Position numbers and translations under genes: made by a program | In this document: in pieces, positions 1 to 15,900 of the stretch | How positions within the stretch are numbered: the first letter of the stretch is position 1 | Layout: each line of letters begins with the position of its first letter | The notes under the pieces: model-generated | What the model saw: only the letters and a program-made list of their open reading frames with translations | Told to the model about the DNA's origin: nothing | The model's database searches: none | Source: Botryococcus braunii | Lineage: Eukaryota; Chlorophyta; Trebouxiophyceae | Assembly: GCA_002005505.1 (NCBI GenBank) | Contig: KV908386.1 | Coordinates: forward strand, 516,399-538,898 | Direction of reading: 5' to 3' | DNA length: 22,500 nucleotides

Positions 1-135
1 CTTTTCGAGCCCCCGGTTTTGCTTTTCGGCGCCCCCCCCCCCCCGGTTTTGCTTTTCGCGCCCCCGATTCTGCTTTTTGTGCCCCCTATTTTGCTTTCCG
101 CGCCCCCTGTTTTCCTTTTTGGGCGCCGTGATTTG
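1..135. repeat. Degenerate 21-bp tandem repeat, six units
   Basis: Six head-to-tail units begin at 1, 22, 52, 73, 94 and 115. Each starts CTTTT(C/T) and ends in a TTTTG-like block after a C-rich middle. Five are 21 bp long; the second is 30 bp because its C run has expanded. As 21 is a multiple of three, the plus strand reads as a hydrophobic seven-residue repeat (LLF-x-PPI type). I see no gene context and treat this as non-coding. Confidence 0.75.
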
Positions 136-817
<682 letters not shown>

Positions 818-849
818 TGATTGAGCGAATGGGGTGGGGGGTGGCACAG

Positions 850-5102
<4,253 letters not shown>

Positions 5103-5130
5103 GTGCCCAACAATGATCTGATCACCCGTT

Positions 5131-5206
5131 AGTCTGTACTTCAGCTTTGCGCTGTACCTCCTTGCTCGTGGGCCCCGCCCACTGGTCCACCCTGTACAGG
5201 TGCCTG
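5131..5206 (+). pseudogene. Degenerate partial copy of the 3' end of the last sure NRAMP exon
   Basis: This stretch repeats 5039-5106 with a few changes: CTGTACTTCAGCTTTGCGC, then GCCCACTGGTCCACCCTGTACAG|GTGCC. It includes the same splice donor. A TTGC-containing indel after CTGTACCTCC and a second indel before GCCCACTGG shift the frame. This looks like a local duplication of the TM12-coding end with its 5' splice site, now probably non-functional. Confidence 0.8.
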
Positions 5207-5387
5207 ATTAGACTTCTCCAGGGCGGTAGGCGCTTAAATAGGCCTGATGTATTGCGCCTCCCTGTCCCATCTGCAAGTTTTCCTCCTTACCAAATGCGCA
5301 TCCCGCGGCCAACCCCTTCCTCGCCCCCCGCCCCCGAGCTTATCTCACATGCGTATCCTGCAGACTGAGCTTTCTTCCCCTGCCCAG

Positions 5388-5649
5388 GGGGGACCGGGGA
5401 AGCGGGGAGGGGGAGGGAAGCACCAGGAGGAGCCCCTGGAAGAGCCCCTTGACACAGGATCAGTGCTGTCCTCAGACCCAAGCAGTCATTCATCAGGTTG
5501 AGCCAGTGCAATTGTGCGGGTGCAGGCTGCTGGCAGGCGGGACCCAAAGCGCGCGGGCGGGAGTGTGGGAGCGCCTTAGATCCGTGAGGGAGTCCCTCAA
5601 GGGGACCCGCTGGGCCGATCCCGCATCGGTCATGGAGGTGCACATATGA
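5388..5649 (+). CDS. Possible last NRAMP exon (cytosolic C-terminal tail)
   Basis: A good 3' splice site (TTTCTTCCCCTGCCCAG) ends at 5387. Entering with the AG left by the exon ending at 5102 gives an 86-codon frame to TGA at 5647-5649. It begins RGDRGSGEGEGS and continues through a Gln/Cys/Arg-containing stretch. A different frame of the same sequence ends at 5501 with an acidic, Ser-rich tail (EEPLEEPLDTGS), which looks at least as natural but does not fit the phase. NRAMP tails are poorly conserved, so homology cannot decide. Confidence 0.3.
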
Positions 5650-6089
5650 GCCCGCCCGCCTCCTTCGCTTCTGCTTTCTTCCTCGCTGCTTTGCCCTTCT
5701 TTCTTCCGTGAGCCCTCTCTCGGGGTGGGTTTGTCGCCCCAGTAGGCGTGACCACGTGTGTCTTTGAGAGTTCACTTGAAGAGTTGGGGACCCCCACGAG
5801 AAGACCGCGGGGAAGTTGTTTGGCTTCAGCCCTTTTTCAAATTGGTGTGGGACGTGGCCACCACTGTCGTAGATTCAGCAGTAGGTATACAGTAGTTAAG
5901 AGAAAGGTGTCTCCTGGACTGTGTGGGTTGAGAAGATAGGAGGAGATGAAAGCTTTGGGTTTAACTTGAAACGTTTGGGTCGCGTAGTTGACCTTTGGGC
6001 TGGTCTTTTGATCCCATGCTTGCAAAGAGAGGGATATACGCATGTCCAGCCACTAGAGGCTCCAGATGCTTAGACTGTGTTCCAGGCAT
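5650..6089. other. Non-coding stretch after the NRAMP gene
   Basis: I see no gene on either strand. It may hold the NRAMP 3' untranslated region. No polyadenylation signal could be assigned with confidence. Confidence 0.4.
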
Positions 6090-6497
6090 GTGGATCCACC
6101 ACTAGTAGAAGAAAGAAATTGTGGATCCACCCCCCGGTAAGAAGAAAGAAATTGTGGATCCACCCCCCGGTAAGAAGAAAGAAATTGTGGATCCACCACT
6201 GGTAGAAGAAAGAAATTGTGGATCCACCACTAGTAGAAGAAAGAAATTGTGGATCCACCCCCCGGTAAGAAGAAAGAAATTGTGGATCCACCCCCCGGTA
6301 AGAAGAAAGAAATTGTGGATCCACCACTGGTAGAAGAAAGAAATTGTGGATCCACCACTAGTAGAAGAAAGAAATTGTGGATCCACCCCCTGGTAAGAAG
6401 AAAGAAATTGTGGATCCACCACTGGTAGAAGAAAGAAATTGTGGATCCACCACTAGTAGAAGAAAGAAATTGTGGATCCACCCCCTGGTAATTAGAA
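6090..6497. repeat. Higher-order tandem array of 31/33-bp units
   Basis: Thirteen units start at 6090, 6121, 6154, 6187, 6218, 6249, 6282, 6315, 6346, 6377, 6410, 6441 and 6472. Each begins with the 10-bp palindrome GTGGATCCAC. Three types alternate: A (CACTAGTAGAAG, 31 bp), B (CCCCC(G/T)GGTAAGAAG, 33 bp) and C (CACTGGTAGAAG, 31 bp). The order is ABBC-ABBC-ABC-AB, so a 128-bp superunit is stacked twice and then shortened. The last unit breaks after CTGGTAATTAG. Frames stay open across it because the unit lacks stops, not because it is coding. B units contain GGTAAGAAG, a strong 5' splice-site look-alike. Confidence 0.97.
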
Positions 6498-8264
6498 AGA
6501 AACCTGTCCATGTGGAGCGTCCGGCCAAGCTGCTGCCTTCCTGCATGAACTGTGGTACCAGGCCCAGATGGAGGAACGAACACCTGGAAAAAGATGTGTG
6601 CCATTCTGGCATGGCATCCCTGAAGTTTGGAGATGCAAGTTCGTGGCCGTGAAGTTGCTGAGTTGTGGGGGATCGCTAGGCTAGATCTCTTCAGATTGTG
6701 CAGAAGTCCAGCTTTTCCATTTTTTTGGGTCCTTTTGTATTGGTTTTACGCATGACGTCGGCGTGGAATTTCTGCGCTCCATGTGCTGCTTGCACATGGA
6801 TGCTCATTAGCTGTTGGAGCGGGGTTGAAGTTGCGTGTGGCTGATCCTGGCAGGGTAGCGCAGCCCTGCTCCCGTAGGATTTGCAGAGGATGTCAATGTT
6901 TGGCAGCTGGCCTTTCACGCTGCTTTCTTGCATGTGACGGTCTTATGTTTTCGGAGCAACACGTATTAGATGGTGCATACTTTACTTACAGTACTGTACT
7001 GTACTAGTACGTATTAGATGGTACATATTAGATGGCACGTGTTAGGTGGTGCAGACTTTACTTACAGTACGTAGCCTGCCAGTTTGCATAAATTTGGTAA
7101 GGCTGAGGCACGGGAATTAACTAAGGCGGAGGAGAAGACCAGGGGTACAAGCTCTTCACAAATGCCCAAACAAATTTCAACGCTTTTTTTTTAGAAGGGG
7201 ATGATGAAAATTCCAAGTTTGAAAGGGACCTCCAATGCCGTGCCTTCCGTTGTTCGGGAGCCACCTCTTCTATGGCCTGGTGGTTGGCGGCATGTTGGTG
7301 TGGATCCCATGGGTTTGCAGTTCACACTGGTCGGAAGTAGGTTCCAAGTCGGGGCCAGGCACTACAGTGTACACGTGTGCCGCGTGCTGGTGCTACCTCA
7401 CTGGTCCGGACCTCACTGTACTGTACAGGAATGCTTGCCACATGAGAGTTGCACGTGCGGAACTTTTTGGTCGAGTGGGTAGTTGTGATGACAATGTTGA
7501 TGGCTATTGAAGCAGCACGTGTGTCACGTGGGCACAGGCTGCCAGTAGTGATCATAAACATCTGAGGAAGTCTCCACTTTAGTAAGGCACAAGGGGGACA
7601 GATCAGGCGGTGTTTTGTTCTCAGTCTCTTCCTATCGTTCTTGGTTGGGGAATGACCGCCAATTTTGGTTTCGGACTGAAGTACTACGGCAACTACAGTT
7701 GGCGTTGGAGTACAGCTATGCTCCCGCATTTGCGAAGTATATGTCAGAAGATGGATTGACTGTCCAGAAGGGTGCTTCTTGAATTGGAATTTCGCCCTAA
7801 GTTGTGTCGGCGTACACTATACTGTAGTAGTACCTACACATAGCGCGTTTTAGGTATGTTGTGTCTCAGTAAGCTGTATAGAAAGCAGAAGAACCTCGCA
7901 GGGTTTATGGAATGCAATCAGGAGCTCCAGGATGCAGTCGGGGGGGCGGCATACAGGCCTTGCGCTGGCCGAAAAACGGTCCAGAGGTGTATGCTCGCAA
8001 TTTTCTTGCTTACGTCATCAAGGGGTGTGGTGCCTGGATGGTGCTGACCGACTCCATCATCAGTCTCGTGTGCGGTTGACAGTTCGGGATGTAAAGCATA
8101 TCACTATGGCCGCAAAAGTGTGTAGGCCCATGTGTATACACGGCACGGCGTTTTTTCCGGCACATTTTGTGCCTCAGACCTGAAGTATCAAGGCCTGAAA
8201 GCATATTTTCCGCAGGTCATTTGTTGTGGCCGTGCATTTTGTGCAGACATGGAAATGCTATTTG
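6498..8264. other. Unassigned 1.8 kb between two repeats
   Basis: No protein family is recognised on either strand. Frames of 60-90 codons at 7201-7510 (+) and 7856-8047 (+) have no homologous motif or convincing splice partners. A degenerate direct repeat lies at 6959-7075, and scattered GTACTGTAC-type short palindromes occur near 6990, 7430 and 7820. Confidence 0.5.
6959..7075. repeat. Degenerate direct repeats with a GTAC-rich core
   Basis: ACGTATTAGATGGT(G/A)CATA occurs at about 6961 and 7009. Related (C/G)ATATTAGATGG and ACGTGTTAGGTGG copies follow. (C/G)A(T/G)ACTTTACTTACAGTAC occurs twice, at about 6978 and 7053. Between them lies GTACTGTACTGTACTAGTAC, which is self-complementary in part. 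Confidence 0.7.
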
Positions 8265-8291
8265 AAAAAAAAAAAAAAAAAAAAAAAAAAA
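8265..8291. repeat. Poly(A) tract, 27 A
   Basis: A run of 27 A on the plus strand. I looked for a retroposon body and flanking target-site duplications and found none I could support. Confidence 0.95.
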
Positions 8292-8512
8292 GCAATATTG
8301 CATCTGTCAATGCCTCCGCACTTGGGTGGATCTCTAATACGGAGGGAGGCCGCATACGAAAATGACACTTTTGTAACTGTATTTTCAAGGCTTCACTATG
8401 GGATATTGCTACATTATGCTGATTCACATTGAATCACGTGCGGCCAACCCACCAGTAAGGGACACACACTTTTGGCAACTCCGTGACTTGACTAGTTCAC
8501 TTGTGCAACCCC

Positions 8513-8604
8513 TCATAGTATCAGTCCAGGTCTCAGCTCGTCATCACATGATGATGCATCATAATCATCACCACCACTACCAACATCATCGTCGTCAGCA
8601 TCAA

Positions 8605-8654
<50 letters not shown>

Positions 8655-8890
8655 GTAGAGCAATTATCGCCGCGCACGCTCAATGAATGGATATCCAATC
8701 CTTGAGCCTCTCCCTTTGGAGGGAAGGGGGTACTAACAGCAACACTGATGTTGTTGTTACCAACCCCTGACCTCCCTAGGGAGAGGGGCAGCTGCAGCAC
8801 CACTCCACCTGTCGGCAGTGCAGCCAAGTCCCTCAGACAAGGAAGGGGGGGGGGGGGGGGGAGGGTTTTGCTCCTGCCCTGCAGCTGCAG
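8513..8890 (-). CDS. Weak exon candidate with a poly-Asp tail
   Basis: On the minus strand this frame reads LRDLAALPTGGVVLQLPLSL, a Gly/Asn-rich linker and about 17 Asp encoded by the (CAT)n tract, and ends ELRPGLIL-stop at 8513. It could be the acidic C-terminal exon of a minus-strand gene, since several CAG acceptor candidates lie near 8885. Equally, it may be a trinucleotide repeat that happens to be open. No family is recognised. Confidence 0.2.
8604..8655. repeat. (CAT)n trinucleotide microsatellite
   Basis: About 17 uninterrupted CAT units, preceded by decayed CATCATCGTCGTCAGCAT copies from about 8560. Read in frame it gives poly-His on plus and poly-Asp on minus. Confidence 0.97.
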
Positions 8891-9966
8891 TACTTGAGGC
8901 CTCCATGGAGAGTATGTCATCCAGCATTGGCCAATGATGTCTTTGACCGTTGATGGATAAAATATTATAAGTTTTAATGAATGAATGCAATATCCTGGAG
9001 CAGCTACAGGGCTGAAGAGGACGGCAGCAAGGAGAGACACTTTTTCTAATGAGAAGAGATCTCTACTTTTTGCGCTAGACTTCGACGCTGGTGGCAGGCA
9101 GGCTCTGATCATGATATAAGCAGACGAATTGCTAAGTATAGCAATATATTGCTATGAGTCCCCAGCTGTCTTCCTGAGCTTGAATTGGCACAAGATAACA
9201 TAATGTACACCTTGGTCTTGGAAGGAGGTTGGGGTGGGAAACCATGGTTCTCCGGCACAAGCTGTGGAGCGGACGGCAAAGAGACAGTGTCGGTGCCGCT
9301 GCAAATATAACGACCGCAAACAAGTGTCCACATTGCTTCACGTGGCTGCGGAGGGCGGCGTGCACACAGTGGCCCCAAAACATTAACGTGGTACCCCATA
9401 CCTGGAGGGGGACTGGAGTCCAATGAAGAAAAGGGTGTAAGGAGTGCGAAGCAAGGGCAGCGGCGTATTGAGCATGGGTCAGTTATTTGATGTACATGGG
9501 AAACAGATAGAGGCAACAAACAACCAAAACAAGCTTCGAGCTGTGTGAGAGACGGCTCTAAACCCTGACTCCATCAAACAGTCCCGGCAGATTAAAATTC
9601 ATTAATAATGTAATCAAGCAAGGAAAGAAGCTGTCGATATAAACCCCAAAGCTGTGATCTGTGCACCCATCTTCCAAGCCACCAGACCACAACTAGACAT
9701 GTCATGACATAACTGTACAGTTCCAAGGTCGCTCTCGGGCAGCAACCCGCCCCGGGGGGGGGGGGGGGTGCAATCCACCACCTCGTTGCTGCCCCGGGTA
9801 GAATGCGCAAGTTCAAAGCCAGTTTCAAGTCAATACACACAAACTCCCATGGTGCAGTTTAACACGGACCTTCATGAACCGCGAAACACCAGTTTTGGGG
9901 GTGGACCAAATTACGGGGTGTAAATCTAACGGTATCAGCAATTACATGCAAACTTCTTGAACATAC
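8891..9966. other. Unassigned stretch
   Basis: Open frames of 60-135 codons occur on the minus strand at 9109-9519, but they show no family motif. A run of 16 G lies near 9755-9769. No feature can be supported. Confidence 0.4.
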
Positions 9967-10680
9967 CTGAGGACTCTCCCAAATCAGCAACACAAATTTG
10001 TGGAGCCTAATGATATACGTTTCATACGTGTAAAATTCGTTGACGGCAAAGACTGTCATGTTGATTGAAAGAGTCCAGGTGGGCTCAGACAAACTAACCA
10101 AACATTTATTGCCGGCACCCTCCCAAATCAGTCTTCGACAACAATGCCCCAGCAGATATTGCTAACCAGAGCCATAAAACACGTTGCCTGGAATCGGCAT
10201 TATGGACACTTCAGAAGTTGAGTGTCAAAGATGATATATGGTGAGTTGCCAGCACCCAACATTTAAACTAGTCCCTAGTGTGAACTTGGGGATTGTTGAT
10301 TGAGAACAAGTCATGGCGCATCACGACATGTCATTTGAGCATGCATCCGGGGCACATGTACGCTGTCTTACGTGAAAGTAATGCTTGATGATTAGAGCCC
10401 TTTCAAGCCAGTTGATCGAGTGACCATCCAGAACGTTGACTTTGTTCGCCTATGTAGGCATACTTGATTAAGTTCAGCTTGACGGGGTTAAACCCGCCAA
10501 AGATTCTACATATCAAAGAATAAAACTTGATAACAACATAGAATGAGTTTATGTTGGCCGTGATAAATAACAACACAAGCGGAAAATTGATAATGCAGGG
10601 CCTCAAGCATATGAGACCCACCAGTGCTGGTCTGTAACACTCTGCAGCCTCGAAGACATTGCAAATAGCCGCAAGCCGTT
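9967..10680 (-). CDS. Two phase-compatible exon candidates of an unidentified membrane protein
   Basis: Exon candidates on the minus strand are 10464-10680 and 9967-10093. The first follows CTTCACAG and ends AA|GTATGC. The second follows TTGGTTAG, supplies T to complete an Asn codon, and ends CAG|GTATGT. The joined peptide has a hydrophobic stretch (LVGLICLRPCIINFPLVLL), FNPVKLNLI and then MTVFAVNEFYTYETY and KFVLLIWESP, which suggests membrane segments. I recognise no family and no start codon. Further exons may lie at 11085-11190 (-) or downstream. Support is only splice-site quality and phase, so this may be chance in AT-rich DNA. Confidence 0.3.
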
Positions 10681-12234
10681 CTGTGAAGGATTCTATTGGA
10701 CCCCTACTGGCTTTAACTATATGCCCATTTTTGCATCAGAACGAGGTGCCATAGTCAAGTAAAGATAAGGGAGCACCAACAGCAACTAGAGCCTCAACAC
10801 AGCAGGAGGTGGCGCAAGACCTCCTTATCTGGGCCAGTACAATGGTCCAAATTTCCCATGGGAAGGATGTGGTGCGATCCTACAAGAGAATTGCATAGTA
10901 TAGTATAGTATAATACATTAACTTTCACCCTTGACGCGCAAATTGCACGCTGGTGAACATGCTTTGCGCATGTCAGGACTGTGCAGGTCAGGATCATCTG
11001 ATCTCGATATAGGGACAACTTGTCCCATTTGCTTGCGAGGCGATGTCCATGTATATTGACAAGGAGGAGATGTTTGATTAAATACCTGAAAGTGCACTGG
11101 TCATCCACATGGTCAGCAGAGGAGTGTTCACACCCAACAAACGTTGGCATGGGTTTCCCCCAGGGTTCTGTAAAGTTCATGGGCAGAACCATAACGATTT
11201 ACCAAGTATGGCAGTGACCTGCCAAACATGTACTTAATCCCGCCTTGGTCGCCTACCGGCATGTGGATGCCTCATTTTTGTGCGAAACAGCATAATTAAA
11301 CACATGGACGACAATTATCTAATCACCCTCCAATACAAGATCCTATTGGACAGCTGGCAGACATCTTGGTACACACCCTCAAGGCAGGTCCTCTTGGGAG
11401 AGGGTGGTCTCTTGACTGCCTCCCCATTAACCTCATCCTTCATGGCTACCTCATCCAACTTCTGCTCCCCAGCCCATGCTACCATTATCAACATTGCGAT
11501 CCAGACCACTTTGCAAGAGTTAGTGGCAGACATTTTAGAAAATGTCTGGTGTTCAGAGAACTCCACCCTATCAAAGGGATTTGATGCGGCCAGGGACAGG
11601 TGGGGAGAGGGATGGGGATTGGAAACTTCATGTGCAAAGCAGTGCTACTTAATATAAGACTGCAGCTTTGGGATCTTTCAAAGCATTGTTGTCTTGATTT
11701 TGTGCCTGCTGCTTTTGCTTCTTAGGGGCAAAATTCACCTGAGACATGCTAGCCCATGTGGCCACCACAAGAGTGCAACAAACCTTACTTCGAGCTGTGC
11801 ATCCACAAAGGATTGCCTGGCTGGGAATTGGGCAAAGAACCTATCTTGCTAGTCAAAAATATCCCTCTTCAGTGCAGGCTACTGGGGGATTTTTAATCAA
11901 ATCCTCCGACATACTGTGCTTCCGTTTGTTGACACTGTCTGTATGCTTTTGCTGCAGGCATATGCAACCCACCTGCTTGGCAAATGCAGTCACTCCTTAC
12001 TTGCCAGACCCAGACTTACCATGTTTATATGACGGTGAAGTCTTATGTCTACAATCACTGGTCTCATCAACTGAACAGCCTCTCAGTTTCATTCTCCTCT
12101 CCCAACTTCCCCTTCAACAGCGACATGTGAGGATTGGCATCTCTTCTTGTATACCCCAGGCCGTTCCACCCACAAGAGTCAGGAATGGCATTCGGTGGGA
12201 ATATCTGCCGTCCAAAGTAAGTCCTCCTGTTTTT
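10681..12234. other. Unassigned stretch downstream of the GH5 gene
   Basis: It contains a minus-strand frame at 11315-11566 with one hydrophobic segment (VVWIAMLIMVAWAG) followed by charged residues. A 32-codon Lys/Gln-rich minus frame with its own ATG lies at 11649-11747 (MSQVNFAPKKQKQQ). A minus fragment at 11085-11192 ends at a good donor (AG|GTATTT). None matches a known family, and they could be remains of a decayed element. A short AGTAT repeat lies near 10898-10913. Confidence 0.35.
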
Positions 12235-15200
12235 CTAAGCAGCTTTGGTAGTGCCCAGGAATGGATTGCGTTGCAGACCCGAGGAGCCGCCTGGAGCTCG
12301 CATGATTTCCAATTGATGTACACCAGGCCCAGTAGATGAGCACAATATGAACTGATTTTGAGCGGGTTCCTTGAACCTGCACCTCAATGTGGATCCTGCT
12401 GGTGCAACAGTAACTAGGTTGAGCCACTCAACTGCTGGGGCCTGAAAGAATCCCTGAACCGGGGCAAATATCTCTGTCGTTGCGTTGTGCACAAGCGCCT
12501 CCCGTGTGACATTCCAGACCAGTGTCATTGTCTTCGTGACGGAGTCGACCTGGACCCGCAGTGCCAACGAACAGTTTCATTTCCTGCAATCAAGAACAAA
12601 ACTATCTACCATGACCTCATTGTGGAAGTCATTGGTCTTTATCATAGCTTGAGATGATGATGAAGACTCCTGACTTCATCATAGCTCGAAAAGATTATCA
12701 GAAAGGCCTCGAAACCCTTACTTGCAAAGATGCTGACGCGTCTGCAAACTGAAAGCCTAGACTGGACTTGTCGTTGTAACTTGGCCGGTTTACTACTCAT
12801 CTCTGACATCAGAATCATTTTGGTGTGAGAAGGCTCCTCAATGGCCTCACTCATCGGTTATTATACACATGGGAGCCATTTTTATTCATTATCTCAAGGG
12901 AAACATCCCTTGAGAGTGTCTGCTCTCTTACGAGGCTTGCAAGAAGGCGCATCGGTTACAGCATATGCTTAAAAGGAGCCACGCTTGACAGTTCAGTTGA
13001 AAGGCCCAAACCAAAAAAAGGACCACGAAAGCAAACACATGAGAAGAAGTGGCTGGTTCTCAAAAAGTTCTGATAGTGACAGACCTCAGGCGCAGCTGCA
13101 CGTAGGAGATTTGGTTTGCAAGTAGTCTGTGTTACCCATAGGTATGACTTCTCTGAAGTGTTGAGGGGATGCAATGGGAAGCAAGGACAAGACTTGCAAA
13201 TCCTCTGAGTTGGAAGATTGCCGTCTTTATCTCAATTACCTTGAATTTAATGGGTTTTCCCGCGATGGCTTGAGGCACAGGTCGGATCTGATAATTGGAC
13301 CTGAGGTTGTGCCTGTGATCTGTAATGCTGTAATTCTCCATGTTCCAACCGTCCAAGGCCTCGTTTGACCAATTGTTAGTCCAGAACCATTGGGTCCATG
13401 AAAGCCACTTCTCATCAAAGAATTCATATAGATCCTCGATAATATCAGCCGCCTGTTCAAGCAAGCACAAACGATTACCAGCTGCAACAACACGTCCCAC
13501 AAATGCCCTTCGATGAAGGTGTGTGCGGAAAAAGAACAAGCAGAGACAGCAAAGCCCTCAGTCTGTGTACCAAGAGAGAGGAAAAGGACAATAGGAAAAG
13601 ATCACCTTGTTACTTGGGGCAAAGAGAATCCAGGGCAGTTATGAGAAACAAACTGACGCTCATCTTCAAAGAAATACCTTAGGAGGGGACACTGCCCTTT
13701 CACATGGAGAAGGATCCTACCGGCTTTTCCCCGACGCCTGCGGGTTTTGGTTCCACTCCAAATTCACCAATGAAAATTGGTACATTCCATGACTCAGTCA
13801 GGGAGAACCAGAGATCAAAAGCATCTCGAGTCGACATGCCTGTGAAGCTTCCCTGGATATACCAGTGGACTGCAAGTGCGTAATTGTCGAAAGTTGGCTG
13901 TAGCAGACCAGACTTCCCACCCTGCAGTGATAGCCAATCTATATTTTCCCACAATACCTACAAGATTGTTTTGAGTGGGTCACGGACTTGCTTCAAACAC
14001 ATACCACGTAGACGACAGGGAGTTTAGAGAGGGAGTCCACTTACAGATAAGGGGATCCGTACAAAATTGCAATTCTGACAACGGTAATAATCAGGTTCAA
14101 TTTATGTGCACGGCGGATCAATACGCACATTTCCAAGAAGGTACATTGGAGTCAAAAACAGAAGGGCTTCCTCGTCATTGGCTCGAATAACCTTTGCGGC
14201 GTCCTCAAACAGGGGCGACAACTGGCGGTGCTCGGAGCCCACGGGTTCATTAATTATGTCGTAGCCAAGCACGTTTGAATTATTCAAGAATCGAGCTGCA
14301 ATCAGCCCCAACCGCTTAGCCAACTCTGGAGGGTCAGGATTCAAGCATTGCACCCGAAGCAATTGAAATGCTAAGCTTCCTCCTCGCAGCACTACGGTTA
14401 CTGCAGAATTGTGTTTATCACTTCAGCACTTACCCATCTTACCCACTTCAGAACAACTGCAAACATCACATCCAAGTATGGTCATGAAAAGCAACACATG
14501 GCAACATACTGGATGTGTTGTCGCATGCAGGCCATACATGCCATGTTCAGCTGTCAGGATCACTGTGGCAGGGACACACCAGATATATGGTGCCAAACGT
14601 TGAGGAATGCGTCCCTTACACCGTTGTGGTTATTATGGAAATCCTGCCAGGCTGAGGCACTGCGAGTGTCAAACACATACTGCAATTTCCATGTTCCACA
14701 AGCCCCTGCATTGTTGGGTTCTGGAAGGCCGTCTATTACACTATTTGCAAGAGTCCAGAAAGGAAAGCCGTCTCCACAGCCATTGATAAGCCACCTGGCG
14801 TAGCCATCCTGATGCATATCTATCATTACCAAAATTCCCAGCTGACCAAGATACTGTCCCCCGCATTCCCCGTCCATGAGTGATCATGTGTTGATACAGA
14901 CACCAAATTCAATTAGCGATGATCATAATTTGCGCCCATCATTGTCTCGGCGGTGCGATTCAAAACAAGCTTAGGATTAGGAATATTTCATCCAGGACCA
15001 GCCACTAGGGCTGAGAGGACGGCAATGCAGTAAATATCCAATGTCTAGCCAACTAAGGTCGCACAGCACCTGGGAGAGTTAGATAGCTCTCAAGTCCTGC
15101 AGTCACAAGGACTTCATGGGCAGTGGGACTTACATTTACAACACCCTCAACATAGTCCATGTAGGTTTCATTGTACTGTCCTCTTGCAGGCTCATATGCC

Positions 15201-15631
15201 TCCCAAATGAAGGGGAACCTAGCAACATTCGCGCTGAAAACTGCTAGGGAGTCAAGTACGCCCAGGTCATGGAACGGACTAAAATCGGGAACCTTGGATG
15301 TTCCAACCACATTGAGGCCTCTAAGTGTGATTACCTGCGAGGTGGAGAATCAAAAATAAGTTTAATGACATTTTTATCTGCTTGGATGCTATTTTCATGG
15401 CTTCTCTTAGCAATACACATTTTTTGAAACTCAAGGACCTCTTAATCGCATATGCAGAATAAGAAACCAGTTGACGACTCCAATCGAGCCACTCACCCTT
15501 CCAAATTTATCATAGAAGTATGGCCCTGGCCCTGCGCGGATACCCGCACCAGCACGGCAAGTTGGAATGGCGAACAATGTCGATATTGAAAGGACCCAGC
15601 AAATGACGCGCCGCGGTTGGATTCTAGGCAT
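12235..15631 (-). CDS. Secreted GH5 endoglycoceramidase-like glycoside hydrolase, seven exons
   Basis: Exons on the minus strand: 15497-15631, 15134-15334, 14580-14853, 14129-14325, 13721-13957, 13240-13452 and 12235-12549, about 523 aa. All introns are GT-AG (GTGAGT, GTAAGT, GTGTGT, GTGCGT, GTAGGA, GTAATT) and all phases agree. Residues ~1-30 form a signal peptide (MPRIQPRRVICWVLSISTLF). The (beta/alpha)8 GH5 domain follows: YFYDKFGR, LRGLNVVGTSK, NVARFPFIWEAYEP, VMIDMHQDGYARW, GYDIINEP with the acid/base Glu, and VPIFIGEFG with the nucleophile Glu. SWTQWFWTNN and YQIRPVPQAIAGKP then lead to a C-terminal beta-sandwich (TKTMTLVWNV, ATTEIFAP). Family members cleave the glycan-ceramide bond of glycosphingolipids or act on sterol glucosides and related glycolipids. 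The substrate here is not provable. The start ATG lies two bases after a possible 5'UTR acceptor (TTTTGCAG). Confidence 0.92.
12550..13239 (-). other. Longest GH5 intron (690 bp)
   Basis: Donor AAG|GTAATT after GKPIKFK; acceptor GCGGGTCCAG before VDSVTKTMTL. An earlier CAG at about 12576 would place an in-frame TGA before this domain, which is why the later acceptor was chosen. No separate gene is seen inside. Confidence 0.65.
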
Positions 15632-15900
15632 CTCTGCAAAACAGATGTTGAGCAAGTGTAAAGTAACGGTTCGGTAGCCTTGTTTGATGCCCTGGAGATT
15701 TGAAAAGTCCTCCCTGACGGTGGAGGATCGAGAGGAAGGTGCTTGCCATGGACCGGGATAGACACCCCCTGCCCTTACAGCAAACGCTCAACGGAAATAA
15801 TAGGAAGGGGCCAAACAAAACTGCTGATATCGCTGTTGATTGGGAATTCACTGTTTCCAACTCCGCACACACGTGCGGAAGGATGGCTCCGTGACGGTCG
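15632..15900 (-). promoter_or_regulatory. 5' flank or 5'UTR of the GH5 gene
   Basis: A pyrimidine-rich stretch ending TTTTGCAG lies directly before the start codon on the minus strand (acceptor AG at 15635-15634). It suggests an intron in the 5' untranslated leader. I see no certain TATA box. Confidence 0.35.

Noticed and set aside
6070..6652. Array at 6090-6497 as a CRISPR or a repetitive protein gene
   Set aside because: There are no unique spacers, the unit is contiguous, and the host is eukaryotic. Superunits of 128 bp are not a multiple of three, so no repeated peptide frame is kept.
8130..8300. Poly(A) at 8265 as the tail of a retroposed gene
   Set aside because: No coding body upstream and no target-site duplication found.
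11746..12339. 197-codon plus-strand frame
   Set aside because: It overlaps the last GH5 exon on the other strand and has no family motif.
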